Below are positions 25,208-35,598 of a DNA stretch of 64,000 nt, one piece after another; the stretch's first letter is position 1; each line of letters begins with the position of its first letter. The stretch is from Neckera pumila. Its lineage: Eukaryota > Streptophyta > Bryopsida > Hypnales > Neckeraceae. The stretch is taken from NCBI GenBank assembly GCA_963969595.1, contig OZ018410.1, forward strand, positions 26,478,913 to 26,542,912, given 5' to 3'. Position numbers and translations under genes: made by a program. Below the pieces are notes generated by a model. The model was given only the letters and a program-made list of their open reading frames with translations. It had not been told where the DNA came from and ran no database searches.

Positions 25208-25238
25208 GCTCACATGCTAGCGTCGTTGGTGCTTGGTG
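25208..25238 (-). repeat. right terminal inverted repeat (25208-25228) and target-site duplication (25229-25238)
   Basis: Read on the minus strand from 25228 the end is CAACGACGCTAGCATGTGAG. The duplication GTGCTTGGTG follows immediately and matches 13553-13562 exactly. Confidence 0.8.
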
Positions 25239-25880
25239 TAGCCCAATTGATAGTAGATATGGATTAATGGCAAAATTCCTAGTGGATGCAAAGGACATGA
25301 CATAATAATATACAGTATAGATCATAAAATTTTCATTGAAATTTCTTCTATAGTCCCCATAACAATAAATGTAGTGAAGGAGTAATGATAATGATAGAAA
25401 TAGAAATGGAGGTGAGGCCACTCACCTACTTATCTTTCCTTTGAATTTGGGAAGCACATTACTTTTAGTGCTTATGTTTGGTTCCCAAGAAAAATTTAGA
25501 TTATTTTTGAAAATTAAAAATAAAAATAAATTTTTTGAATACCATAGGCAAAGAGCAAGATTGACCAAAAAGAATTCAAGCAAGATAAATTGAATTCTTT
25601 TTTGGAACTTAATGATTACATTTTTCAAATCAAGTGAAATTCAAATCACATAATGTCAAAATCTCAATAGTTTAAATTTGATTACAGAATCACATGCACC
25701 ATCAAATATAAAGATAATTTTGTATGGTAGTTCAAAGGGGTATTTTCATTGATATATTGTGAGAAGGGAAGGTGGAGAGATCTTTGTTGTAGTAAAGTTT
25801 ATTGCTCTTCATCAATCCTCTAAAGATATGGGATATTTGAAGCAAGGTGGGAGCTTGACCGCTAAAAAATAACACACACT

Positions 25881-26241
25881 AATTGTGTTCATATCTATTA
25901 TTTAGACCTAATTTAAGCATCGTAAGTCAAATTTTTCCAAATTTGTTCAAATAATTTTTTTTGTAAAATAAAGTTAAATTTCATCTCCAAAAACCTGTTT
26001 GTGATTTGGAGTCTCTAATAGAAAATTATGGACAAGTGAAGAGACAATGTACGATAATGTATTTCCGAACTTTCTTATGAACTTTGTCCTTAACTTTAGA
26101 TGGGTGGATTCAAATTTTAAACGGATCTTTGTATATAAAAGTTAACTAGATTTCACACAGTTGATCAAGTTTTGAAAATAGTTATCTTACGATGCTTAAA
26201 CAAGGTTTGAAGTACAGCCAAAAAAACAAAAAGTGCAATTC
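25881..26241. mobile_element. diverged copy of the long-TIR MITE
   Basis: The left part (AATTGTGTTC, then AGACCTAATTTAAGCATCGT) and the inverted right part (TTACGATGCTTAAACAAGGT) correspond to the ends of the element at 12711-13082. It is more diverged, and the exact right border is approximate. Confidence 0.5.
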
Positions 26242-27611
26242 ACATGACTATAAACGATTTAGCTCTTTCATGCCCTAATTTTACATATCCTATATGAATT
26301 GTTGTAAGCTTACCTCCTATCTCTATACTTCTATAACTTAAAGCATGCACTTGCCTTCCCAACACAATTCAATCATTAAACAACCTTGAGAATTGGCCTA
26401 CGTTTGTTGTATTCGTGTATTCAATGAATGAAGATGAGGATATTTTGGAAATAGGGTTATACAAGATGAGGGCATGGAATTAGAGAATATTATAAGATTT
26501 TGGATAATTATTTTGAGTCATACTATAGATTTTGTGCCTGTGCAAAGTGATGCACTATATGTATTCTAGCATATATGCCTTCTCTTGTTGTATATTTTGG
26601 TCCTCATGTTTGGGGTGTCAAACACTGTATGCCTTCTAGCATAAATTGACTGCCCTGAGACGGTGGATGTGACATGAAATACAATCAAATGTTTTTCTGG
26701 GAGTTACAGATTCATAACAGAGTACCAGCGATCCCCGTAAGCTTTTTATCAACTGTGGGATAACATGTTGAATTAGCTAGTAGGGGTTGGATTTGGCAGG
26801 AACTAAGCTATTGGTAGTGAACAGATGGAAGGGCCGTTCTTAGTAGCTGAAGACCAAATGCAACGATCTCACTTCTCCAAAATTGCATAAAAGAGAGCCA
26901 ATACAACACGATTACTCTTAGGCAAACCTTGGAACATAACGCAAGAGCAATGCAATATATCTACACTTGGTCAACGTGCCCACACTCATGCAACCATAAA
27001 AACACATAAAGAATGCACACATAAAAACACTGGACGGCGAGTCAATTGACTGCAGATCCAGAATCACAACATCTACCAACAAGATTCCAAATCATTCTTC
27101 ACATTTCAAACTTGCTCGGATCATCTCCAGGATGCACGATTCTAAGAGGAGCAAGTCTGCAGTTTACTCCTCTCTCTCACTTTCACTTTCACTCTCTCTA
27201 CGTTTTCAATCAATCTCCACAGCACAACCACAAAATCATTCAAGAGGGGCCAGAATACAACACAATTCCAATACAGTGAATTTCTTCATCTTATTTAATC
27301 CTCTAATTTGCTAAAAGCATTAGGCATAAAGATATGCAACATAGAACATACTCTTGAACTACACACAGCAAGCCAACCCTTGAATCCGACATAATTGGAA
27401 TAGATCCAGGTGATATCAAAATCATATAACCGAGCACAACACAAAATGTATCACCACTTCAAATCATCCGAAGCTCACAATGTGCTACTCCCGCAAACAT
27501 GTCCAAAGCAACATAAAGCGCCCCACTCACGCATCACAGACCAGCAGCAATTCACACAATGCAATATATTATGAAAAAGCAAGAATCCGAGAACTTGGAG
27601 AAAGGAATCGA
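26242..27611. other. intergenic stretch, no gene recognised
   Basis: No coding content is recognised. A CT-rich microsatellite-like run lies near 27167-27200. Confidence 0.4.
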
Positions 27612-27615
27612 TTAA

Positions 27616-28443
27616 CCCCTAAATGTATTTGACTATGTTTTCATCAAAAGCGCTCCAGAACTGCCATTTCTAATACAAGTACCAAGTTTTAGAAAAAAAC
27701 ACTTTTTAACACATATAATCGTAGGATACCGTAGTAAATTGGTTTGAAAAGATGTAGAAAAAACTTCAGAAATTTCTACCGTGTACATTGCAAGATAATA
27801 GTGTTTGAATTGACAAAAATCCTTTTTTTGTCCCTGGAAAAAAATGGGCAGCTGGCCTTCACAAGGTCCCATTTGTATGAAAGAATGTCCAAAATGGTGG
27901 TTACTCTTTGGATTCATTTTCCTAGACAAGTTGGGTACATGCTTGAAAAAATTTGGATCATTTGGAATTGTACAACATATAGGAAAAATAACAAACAATC
28001 TACACCCAATGTTTTTATTTTATTTCAAAAATATTGAAAAATTGAGTTCAATAAAGGACTTGAAAGTTTATTTTACAATAGAGATTCCATAAATACCCGC
28101 AAACTAAAACTCCTCATAATTTTCATCTCATTAATAAAAATGGAATGATTCAAAGCTTTACATGTATATATAAATCTAGAGAACCAATTTCAAATTTTTT
28201 ACTTTTTTAAAAGTGTTTTTTTAAGATTTTTTTTAAGTTGCCTGCCAAGCATTGAACATTACATATTGTAAAATAACTTTTTAACCATGCGGTCAAAAGT
28301 TATGAAAATTGTTGGGCCTTAAAGCTACTCCTTGGGAAAATGTTGTGCAAAAATTTAAAATAAAAAAAATAAAAAAATCCATTCATAGTAAGCTGCCCAA
28401 AATTGCCATGTTGCAAAAAAAATAGTGTTTAGGCATTTAAGAG
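27616..28443. mobile_element. TTAA-flanked piggyBac-like MITE, copy 2
   Basis: An 828-bp unit lies between TTAA at 27612-27615 and 28444-28447. The left end is CCCCTAAATGTATTTGAC. The right end is decayed (GCATTTAAGAG). The interior matches the copy at 41822-42740 in the same orientation, for example AGAACTGCCATTTCTAATAC near the left end. Confidence 0.65.
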
Positions 28444-28447
28444 TTAA

Positions 28448-31400
28448 TTACCTGAAGGCAAAGTGCGTCAATGGTACAACAGGCAAGCATTTTTCTTGGC
28501 TACCAATGCTTCCGTTCAATACTTGAGTTGTAACCGTCATATAACACTTAAGTGACGTTTTCTTCCTATTTTTCTAGCTTGGTACAGCACAAACTTTGTA
28601 TACTTTGGGCCTATCACCCACCTTTACTCACAAATTTCTTGTAATAGCATAAGCACAAAAACCTTACATATACTTTTGATTGTGATACACTTATAGGCGC
28701 TTGTTATATAAAAATCCCACCTCAATAAGATGTGTTCTAGAGCTACCAAATGGTGTTTGTACAACAATGTTCCTTATAATACATGGGAATGATTCTTGTA
28801 TGCCATTTTTAGAACATCCTAAACGATTTAAGTGGTTGGCAAAGATATTTGAGATACACATGGACAAAGCAACTTGCCAAATTCTATAATACTCTTTCAT
28901 TAAAAATGTCAATATTTAGTAAATTAGAAATTGGATGTCAAACCTTTTGCATAGCTACAACAATGGAATTTTTTTATCAACTTTGATTGGGCAAGAGGGT
29001 ATTTTCAAGGTTGAATCCTATTTTACCATAAAGAAGTTTTGATGAGTCTTAAAAATGCTAGCCATGATACTTTCTTTGTAGTTCCATATTTGTGATACAA
29101 AAAATTGTCATTTCTGTGATGAGAATGAGTTACTTTGATGGAAAGCAAGCCCACACCAATATTTTTAGTTCAAAACTACTATACTAGGTCCATGATAATG
29201 TGCATTTTCATACTAAAACTACTAATTGTACTACACTATTTTTTGTGTGGTGAATATTTGAAGTTCATAAAAAGAAAGTCAAATATTTTCTATCAAAGAA
29301 AAGTGTATGCTTGTGGACCTATGCTCTCACGTTCTTCTTCTTAGACCTCATTTAGGCATAGTAGATTAACATTTTGCAAAAAACTTTGAACTGAGAAAAG
29401 TTGGTGAATCAAGTTAAACTTTATCTCCAAAAATCCATTTCAGATTTTGAATCTCCAACCAAAAGTTATCGACAAATTTCAAATGGCATTATATGAGCAC
29501 AAGTATGGTGATCTGATGTCACGGAGTGGCTCCATCGCACTATGCCTTTTTACTTAGGCAAATTTATTTTCATTGGGTGATCTTTGCCTTACAATATAAG
29601 TTCATAATATTCAGTAGCTAAAGCAAAGGCTATTATAGTACAATTTTTCTCAAACAAACCCAAGGCAATTCTAAGTAGATTCATTCAGGGGAAAACTCAA
29701 ATTAGCTTAGTGTTTTAGTTAGCTAATGTCACTTTGTAGGTAAATTATGTCGTTAATCTTAATGTATTAGGTTATTTGGTAAATTTCATATTCTACTTAG
29801 GAATGGAAAAAGAATTCTCTTTCTAATTTCCATCCAATTATAAATATAAATTTCTAACCACGAAGTCCGTCCCAGTCTTATCTTAAAATAAAATATGAAT
29901 CTAAAGGTATAAACTAAGGGAACCTGCATCCACAAATTTCATACTTTGAATTCACTGAAATACATTACAAATATATTTATTTACAACCTGCATCTCCCAA
30001 CATATATATTTGAACTTTAAAAATTCAGTTTAACCGAGAACTCATTACTTGCTTTGCACAAATATCATCTTGACATCTAAGTCGCTTTAAGCACTAATGT
30101 CTCAATTACTTAGAGTAAATGTAATACATACCCTTTCAAGAGATTGAAACAACCAAGGATATTGCTTTAAACAATTCTAAAATTTTCCTTAAGGGATGTA
30201 TAATACACTTTGCTAAATTATTTAAAGCTTTCAAATTCTTCCCTTTTCAAGGCTCCGGTCTTTATTTGACTATATATCATTCCATCATACAACATCTTCA
30301 ATTGATCTTTTTTTAATGCGAGTTTTTTCTGGTCTGTCTTCAATTGAGTCTTTGTTTTTATGCTCTATCTTAATGTTTTCTTTTTTAGTCTTACATTTTA
30401 ATTTCGCGTAATTCAGTTGATTACAAAATTTACAATGCTTCATTTTATTTTAGCAAATTCTCTATCTATTTTACATCATTCGTATTCCAATTATATTAAC
30501 TCTATAGTCAAAGTAATTGATTTTTCTCAATATGACACTGCTACAACAATAGAAATTCTTTCAACTTGCACTATATTTATAACAATTCCATACACCAATA
30601 TTACATATAATTTCTAATAAAAAAATTTAAATACACATTCAAACATTCAATCATGTACTCATGTCTTCAATTGGAATATCATTTATTAAACATATAAATA
30701 ATCATTCAATATTTAGAATGTACATCAATTGTTTATGATTGTTCAATGATTTCTATTTGCTAAAAATGTAAACTCATGTTCCAATACAAATTAAATCTCA
30801 ATCCCTAGTTTTGTTTCAAATATACATGTCCATTTGTGATACAAAGATATTCCAATCCTTTAAATGAAAATAATTACCAATCACTGGTTAATCATTAATT
30901 TTCAAAATAAAATCCAATCTCTGGATCACTCAATTCCAAACCGAACCCTGGTTTACAAATAATTTTCAATCACTGGAATTATTAAGTCAATCACTAACTT
31001 AATATTTTGCTCTTCTTTACTTCAAATTTTGCTTTAAGCATTGACATAAAAATTCTCTTAAGAGATAAAATATAACGATAGACAAAATCTACTCAAAATA
31101 TAATCAAATTCTCTTAAAAAGATTCTCCTTTATAAAATGCTCAAAGCAAAGAATACTTATTCATCACTTAAGTGAACATTAAATTGTTCAATTTAATTGA
31201 TTTGACATTTATAAAATACTCAAAGTAAATATCATCAAAATTCAACTTCATGCTTAAGCAATAATCATTATCACTTAAGTGAATAAAATAATTAAGAATG
31301 ACACTTATGAATTTATAAATTAATACAACAACAGAAAAAATAAAAATACAACCTCACGCCACAAAAATGCAAGAAAAATTAAGGAGAGAGAATAATGAGA

Positions 31401-31800
31401 GAAGAGAAGACTATATATCACAATCCCTCCTCAAGTACCCCTTCCAGTCTCTTGATAAAAACCCGTCAAACTCACAACCGCTCGAGTCAAAAAGTCTTTT
31501 TACACTTTAACTTCAAATATCACCACATTCACACTTGATTACTCAAAACTTTAAACATTTAACCCATTTACATTCAAAAGAACAAAATTTAACTAAAAAT
31601 AAAATTGTCTTAATTACAGCTACCTTTCTTCTCTTCCAAAAATTTAGTCCATAGAAAATGGTGGCAGACTGGCAACATGCCTTGGGAGTTGGGAGTCAAC
31701 TACAAAAGCTAATTTAATTGGAGACCTCTCATGCCAATTTAGCCCTCATTAATTGTTTCACTGCTTTTATTTCTCACAATTTGACATTTTTTGACATCTG
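28448..31800. other. intergenic AT-rich stretch with one MITE fragment
   Basis: No gene is recognised. A one-ended fragment of the long-TIR MITE family begins near 29342 (AGACCTCATTTAGGCATAGT). The segment 29900-31400 is very AT-rich, with short low-complexity open frames only. Confidence 0.4.
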
Positions 31801-31814
31801 ATCATGCAGCTATT

Positions 31815-31883
31815 GAATGGTGTGGAATATCCCACACCATTTCATCCACTAGATGGAATGATGTGGAATATTCCACACCATTC
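31815..31883. repeat. two tandem near-perfect palindromes
   Basis: The first has arms AATGGTGTGG (31816-31825) and CCACACCATT (31832-31841) around a 6-base centre. The second spans 31856-31883, with core GTGGAATATTCCAC and one mismatched pair in 28 bp. The two share the same half-site sequence. Confidence 0.8.
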
Positions 31884-31913
31884 TGTCCTTGGGAAGGCAG
31901 TCTTGCAGACTAC

Positions 31914-32185
31914 TAAGGTGGGTACACCCAAATGCGCCATTGACCTTAAACTGCCATCTATACTCTCTGAACATCTCCAAAATCAGCTCTGTACCTATGT
32001 AGAAGAAACGCTTTTAGGACCAAACTTTGTTAATAACTTTTGCATATAGTATCCAAATGCTACATTTTTTGGTGCGTTGGAACCTCCTTTCACTTGGCAA
32101 CAAGGCAATATGAAAATCTGACCAGCCTAGTAACAGTAACTAAGCATAGTACCAATTTGTGGCGGTTTTGGGTGTACCCACCTTA
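31914..32185. mobile_element. TA-flanked (mariner/Stowaway-like) MITE A
   Basis: The outer 19 bases, TAAGGTGGGTACACCCAAA (31914-31932), are repeated as a perfect inverted copy at 32167-32185. The outermost TA on each side fits a TA target duplication. The interior is non-coding. Confidence 0.75.
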
Positions 32186-32417
32186 CACCAAATAGTGCAT
32201 TTAGGTTGCCGCACACTAATTTCTCTTATCTTACACTTTTACTGCTGTAAAAATGATTTTCATTACTAGTTATTGCAAGAAATATGTATTTAAAAGGCCT
32301 TGGAACCACTACAAAGCTGTTGAAAAATAAAGTAACAACCTCCAAGTTGTAAACCATGTGAAATCCAAGCATGGTCAACATATAGTCTGGGGCAACCTAA
32401 ACGCACTATTTGGTGTA
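32184..32417. mobile_element. TA-flanked MITE B, abutting MITE A
   Basis: The left end TACACCAAATAGTGCATTTA is matched in inverted orientation by the right end (read from 32417, TACACCAAATAGTGCGTTTA). The left TA is the same dinucleotide that ends MITE A. The terminal sequence is related to the MITE at 54745-54992. Confidence 0.7.
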
Positions 32418-32477
32418 CTGAATGTTATGTTTGGTGAGTTTAACAGTTTCTTCGTCCTGTTGCCATATATTTTTTAT

Positions 32478-32658
32478 CCTGTCAGGCTTCGTCTGTCGTA
32501 TTGACCCTGTGGTGCAACATTTGTATGAGAGCACCCAGAGGCGGTTGATTGTTTATACAGTTAGTGAGTACCTCCTTCGGCTGATTGGAGCGAGCTTTGG
32601 TCCAGTGTACATGATTCGCCAGCTCTTCAGCAAGCTCATTGGTTATAATCGAGTGTGA
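32478..32658 (+). CDS. orphan C-terminal exon, unrecognised gene
   Basis: After a good splice acceptor (a T-rich run then CCTGTCAG at about 32484) an open frame encodes R-I-D-P-V-V-Q-H-L-Y-E-S-T-Q-R-R-L, then E-Y-L-L-R-L-I-G-A-S-F-G-P-V and Q-L-F-S-K-L-I-G-Y-N-R-V, ending at TGA 32656-32658. The amphipathic, Leu/Arg-rich composition looks like genuine protein, but I do not recognise the family. No upstream exon was found. The two MITEs directly upstream may have split it from its gene, or it may be a captured fragment. Confidence 0.3.
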
Positions 32659-34690
32659 GGTTTGGTCACTGGACACGGATACTCACGTATTCTGGCTAGG
32701 AATAGGAGGGAAGGTGGAATTACGACCATGTGACACTGGAATGGAGCAGCGATTAGGTTTGCACGACATAGAGATCTCTTGTGAGCGCTTTCCCGTTGAG
32801 TTTTTTTATGAGGTGGGAGGTGGCACTCAGTACAGTTGTAGGAATATATACAGGACAGGACTTCAAGTAAAAAAGTCCTGCGTTGTGTGTAAAGCTCAAG
32901 TATCACTGCGGGGGAAGATTCAAAGAATCGTCCAAATTTTATTTCTAATTACTGTCTAGTGTGGGATTTAATGTTTACGTCTGTGGCACAGTTGTGCTTT
33001 TTGGATTGTCCGGCTCATCGATACGATTTTGTGCTACCAGTATATCGATACGAGTGTGTGTCTACTCAGTAATTCGGTTTCATCCAAACTTTGGAAGCAC
33101 TCGAGTTCAAAATCTAGCTCAGGCAAACTGATACAATTCAGTGTGTTTCTTATGCAACAGTGTGTGCTGTTCCATAAGGTGCAATGAATGTATAAGTTCG
33201 TTAAAACGGCAGAAGTTTCAAGAGGTTGTCTCTTTTAATTCTAGGCACCTGTCTGAATCTCAAATCTTTGTCAGTTTTAGCTTTCTGATGCTCGGAAACA
33301 TGCAAATTTAACTATTACTTCCTTGTCTCACTAAAAAACTCCAAAAAGCTTCTCCAGGGATTAACTATATTTTTAGTCTTTGTGCCATTGATACATGGAT
33401 TCAAAAACTAGCAACTCATCCCTTAGATCCATGCCAAAATCTCCAACTTAGGTTTGTTGTTTAGGCACCCAAAATCCATGGAGAAAGTATCATATTTGAG
33501 CATGGTTTGTGAATGTTGTCAGCTTTGTCATTCTAAATGTGGTGGCAACAATGGGATTCTAAAACATCTGTCCCAACCTAAATATCTACAAGAAGGAAAC
33601 TTGGTTCACTTCATGAACAAATCTTCATAGTGCCGAAGTGGTCACCAAATCCATCATCAATACTATTGTCTGAGGAAACACAGCAAGTACAAGGTGCCTC
33701 ACATAGGCAAGGGCAAGCTTTCTAGGAGAAGAATGCTCTTTGATCTCTTGACTTGTCCCCAAGAGGTTGTTCAATGTAACCAACGGTTACTCAACGGTTG
33801 AAATCATAAAACGGAGCTTTTTAATGGGACAAGAATTGTGCCTAATTTAGAGGTTTTTAGTAGGACAAAAGGAGTACTCCGTATCAGTGTGCCCCACAAA
33901 ACAAAGTATGTGCACCCCTCCTCGCAGAGAGCTTTTTGATGATACCAAAAATGCAACAAGGGGATGCACGGTTCCAAAGATGTCATTGCCATAAACGAAA
34001 CAAAGCAAACGAAACAAAACGAAGTGTAATTTAATGCACAGATGACCATATTAGACATTGCTTGTGTCTGTCAAAATCTTGTCCTTGTGACGAGAAACTT
34101 TCCATGTGCAAACTGACCCTGAGAAAGGCGTAATTCCTGCTCTCGTAGCTCCAGCATGGAGTTCTAAACGCTGACCCTATCTAACTTACAACAATTGTGG
34201 CGGGGACGATCTTGCAGATCACTTAACAGTTTATCAGATAAAACTCTCGTAGGTCTATAAAAGTGGGCCTCTTCATTTTTTGTTTCTAACATGGTCAGCT
34301 TTTTGGTATAAAACTCAAGCTGAAAAGTTTAAACAATTAGTTACGGGATAGCTCACTTCTATCTTAAAATTCAAATGATCCATCCTCCAAAATCCATGTG
34401 ATTGGTCAAATCAGCTTTTAAAACAATTCCTCACACATACCATGCCAACCATCTATATCTGTATAGCCCGATCCTTCACAGGATGGTCAAAAACTACAAG
34501 TCCATGAGAATACCCAATCTGCTCAAAGGAATAACGTCATCAAAACAATTTTCCTTGGCCGTCTCAAAAGTGGCAAGTATTTTCACCCACTGTAGTACAG
34601 TGTGTAATGCCCAAGCAAAAAGACCAAGCAACGCTTAAAAGTAATGGTTGGCAATCCCCCAAATTGGCAGTTGGCAGAAAACTAGGACAC
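32659..34690. other. intergenic stretch, no gene recognised
   Basis: Moderate GC content at first (possibly a 3' untranslated region of the exon ending at 32658), then AT-rich sequence. No recognisable coding content. Confidence 0.3.
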
Positions 34691-34699
34691 TGAGTTGTA

Positions 34700-35303
34700 T
34701 GATCAGATAGAAAAAGCACTTCTCAGCTCCATACTCATCTGCAACCTGATTAACACACAAAGAACAGTCTCAGACAAATGAGTGCTCCAGCAGGCGTGCT
34801 CTAGTGTCAACGTTAATAAACCATGCGAGGGAGTTACCTTTATCAAAAATAAGAAATATGAAAGACCAAGAAATTGCATGTCTAGAGTCAATTCAAACCC
34901 TCATTCTTTCTCAAAGCTCTTCGATTTCATGTAAACAATGGGATCTAGGGGGGCTCGTAAACCAAATCCTATGGGGCAAACCGAGTAGGGTCTGTGATAA
35001 GACTGGAACGGAAGTGTAAAAGTCTAGACCATCCTGCTTAATACGGTCTAACAGTTAATTTATTTTGAAATGCATAAAGGGGTGTCCTAGGGTTTGATCT
35101 CACAGACATGAGGTTTTCAAAAATAGGTTAGGTCCTCATTGGTAAGAACAATGGTCTCATCTACATAAATAACCTGGTAAATGAATCGTACTTAGTGGAG
35201 TTGATATAGCAGCACTTTTACATACCTCCTTGCGGGTCTTGCCCTCATTGCGCAAATCATCGAGGCAGTTTCTGTTTGAGCTCTCACTGAAGACCTGCAC
35301 TTG
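34700..35303 (-). CDS. possible two-exon gene fragment downstream of PP2C
   Basis: On the minus strand, an exon candidate at about 35281-35226 (after acceptor AAGTGCAG) reads V-F-S-E-S-S-N-R-N-C-L-D-D-L-R-N-E-G-K-T-R-K-E and ends at donor GAG|GTATGT. A phase-compatible acceptor (TTAATCAG) near 34752 leads to V-A-D-E-Y-G-A-E-K-C-F-F-Y-L. The joined piece has no recognised family. It may be part of an unrecognised neighbouring gene, or a chance pairing of splice-like signals. Confidence 0.2.
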
Positions 35304-35598
35304 ACAATGACCCCTAATTCTATTGGACAGAATTTATCCAAGCTGTATGAACATTCTTTATCAATTACACCGCTCAGCAATCCATGAATCGGAGAAAGGC
35401 TGTAATGTAGACCTCAGTTTTCCATCGCGCAGTCAGATGACAGTTCGTCTGAGAACGGACGTGTAGACTCATTAGCACAAGTGGAGTTTGCATCATGGCA
35501 GAGTATGATCCTAACCCAAAATGCTGGAAAATTTAAAAATTAGTGGAAGCCAGGTAGCCTCACAACTGCAAAGGGACGAGAAAATAGTTCATCACGAC

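Larger units (their letters stand above)
13563..25228. mobile_element. 11.7-kb two-gene Mutator-like element (MULE), probably inactive
   Basis: The left end reads CGGGGATGCTAGTATGTGAG. The inverted right end reads CAACGACGCTAGCATGTGAG. They match at 15 of 20 positions and are followed at both ends by a patch rich in GTGAGCCTATGAG-like motifs. A perfect 10-bp direct repeat (13553-13562 and 25229-25238) flanks the ends, as expected for a MULE. Inside are two divergently transcribed genes: a ParB/methyltransferase-like gene on the minus strand (14263-20293) and a MULE transposase on the plus strand (21091-24710). Their inferred starts are about 0.8 kb apart. An array of ten 96-bp repeats lies in an intron of the minus-strand gene. 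Both genes carry premature stops, so this copy is unlikely to move on its own. A 252-bp element with related ends sits at 45513-45764. Confidence 0.85.
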
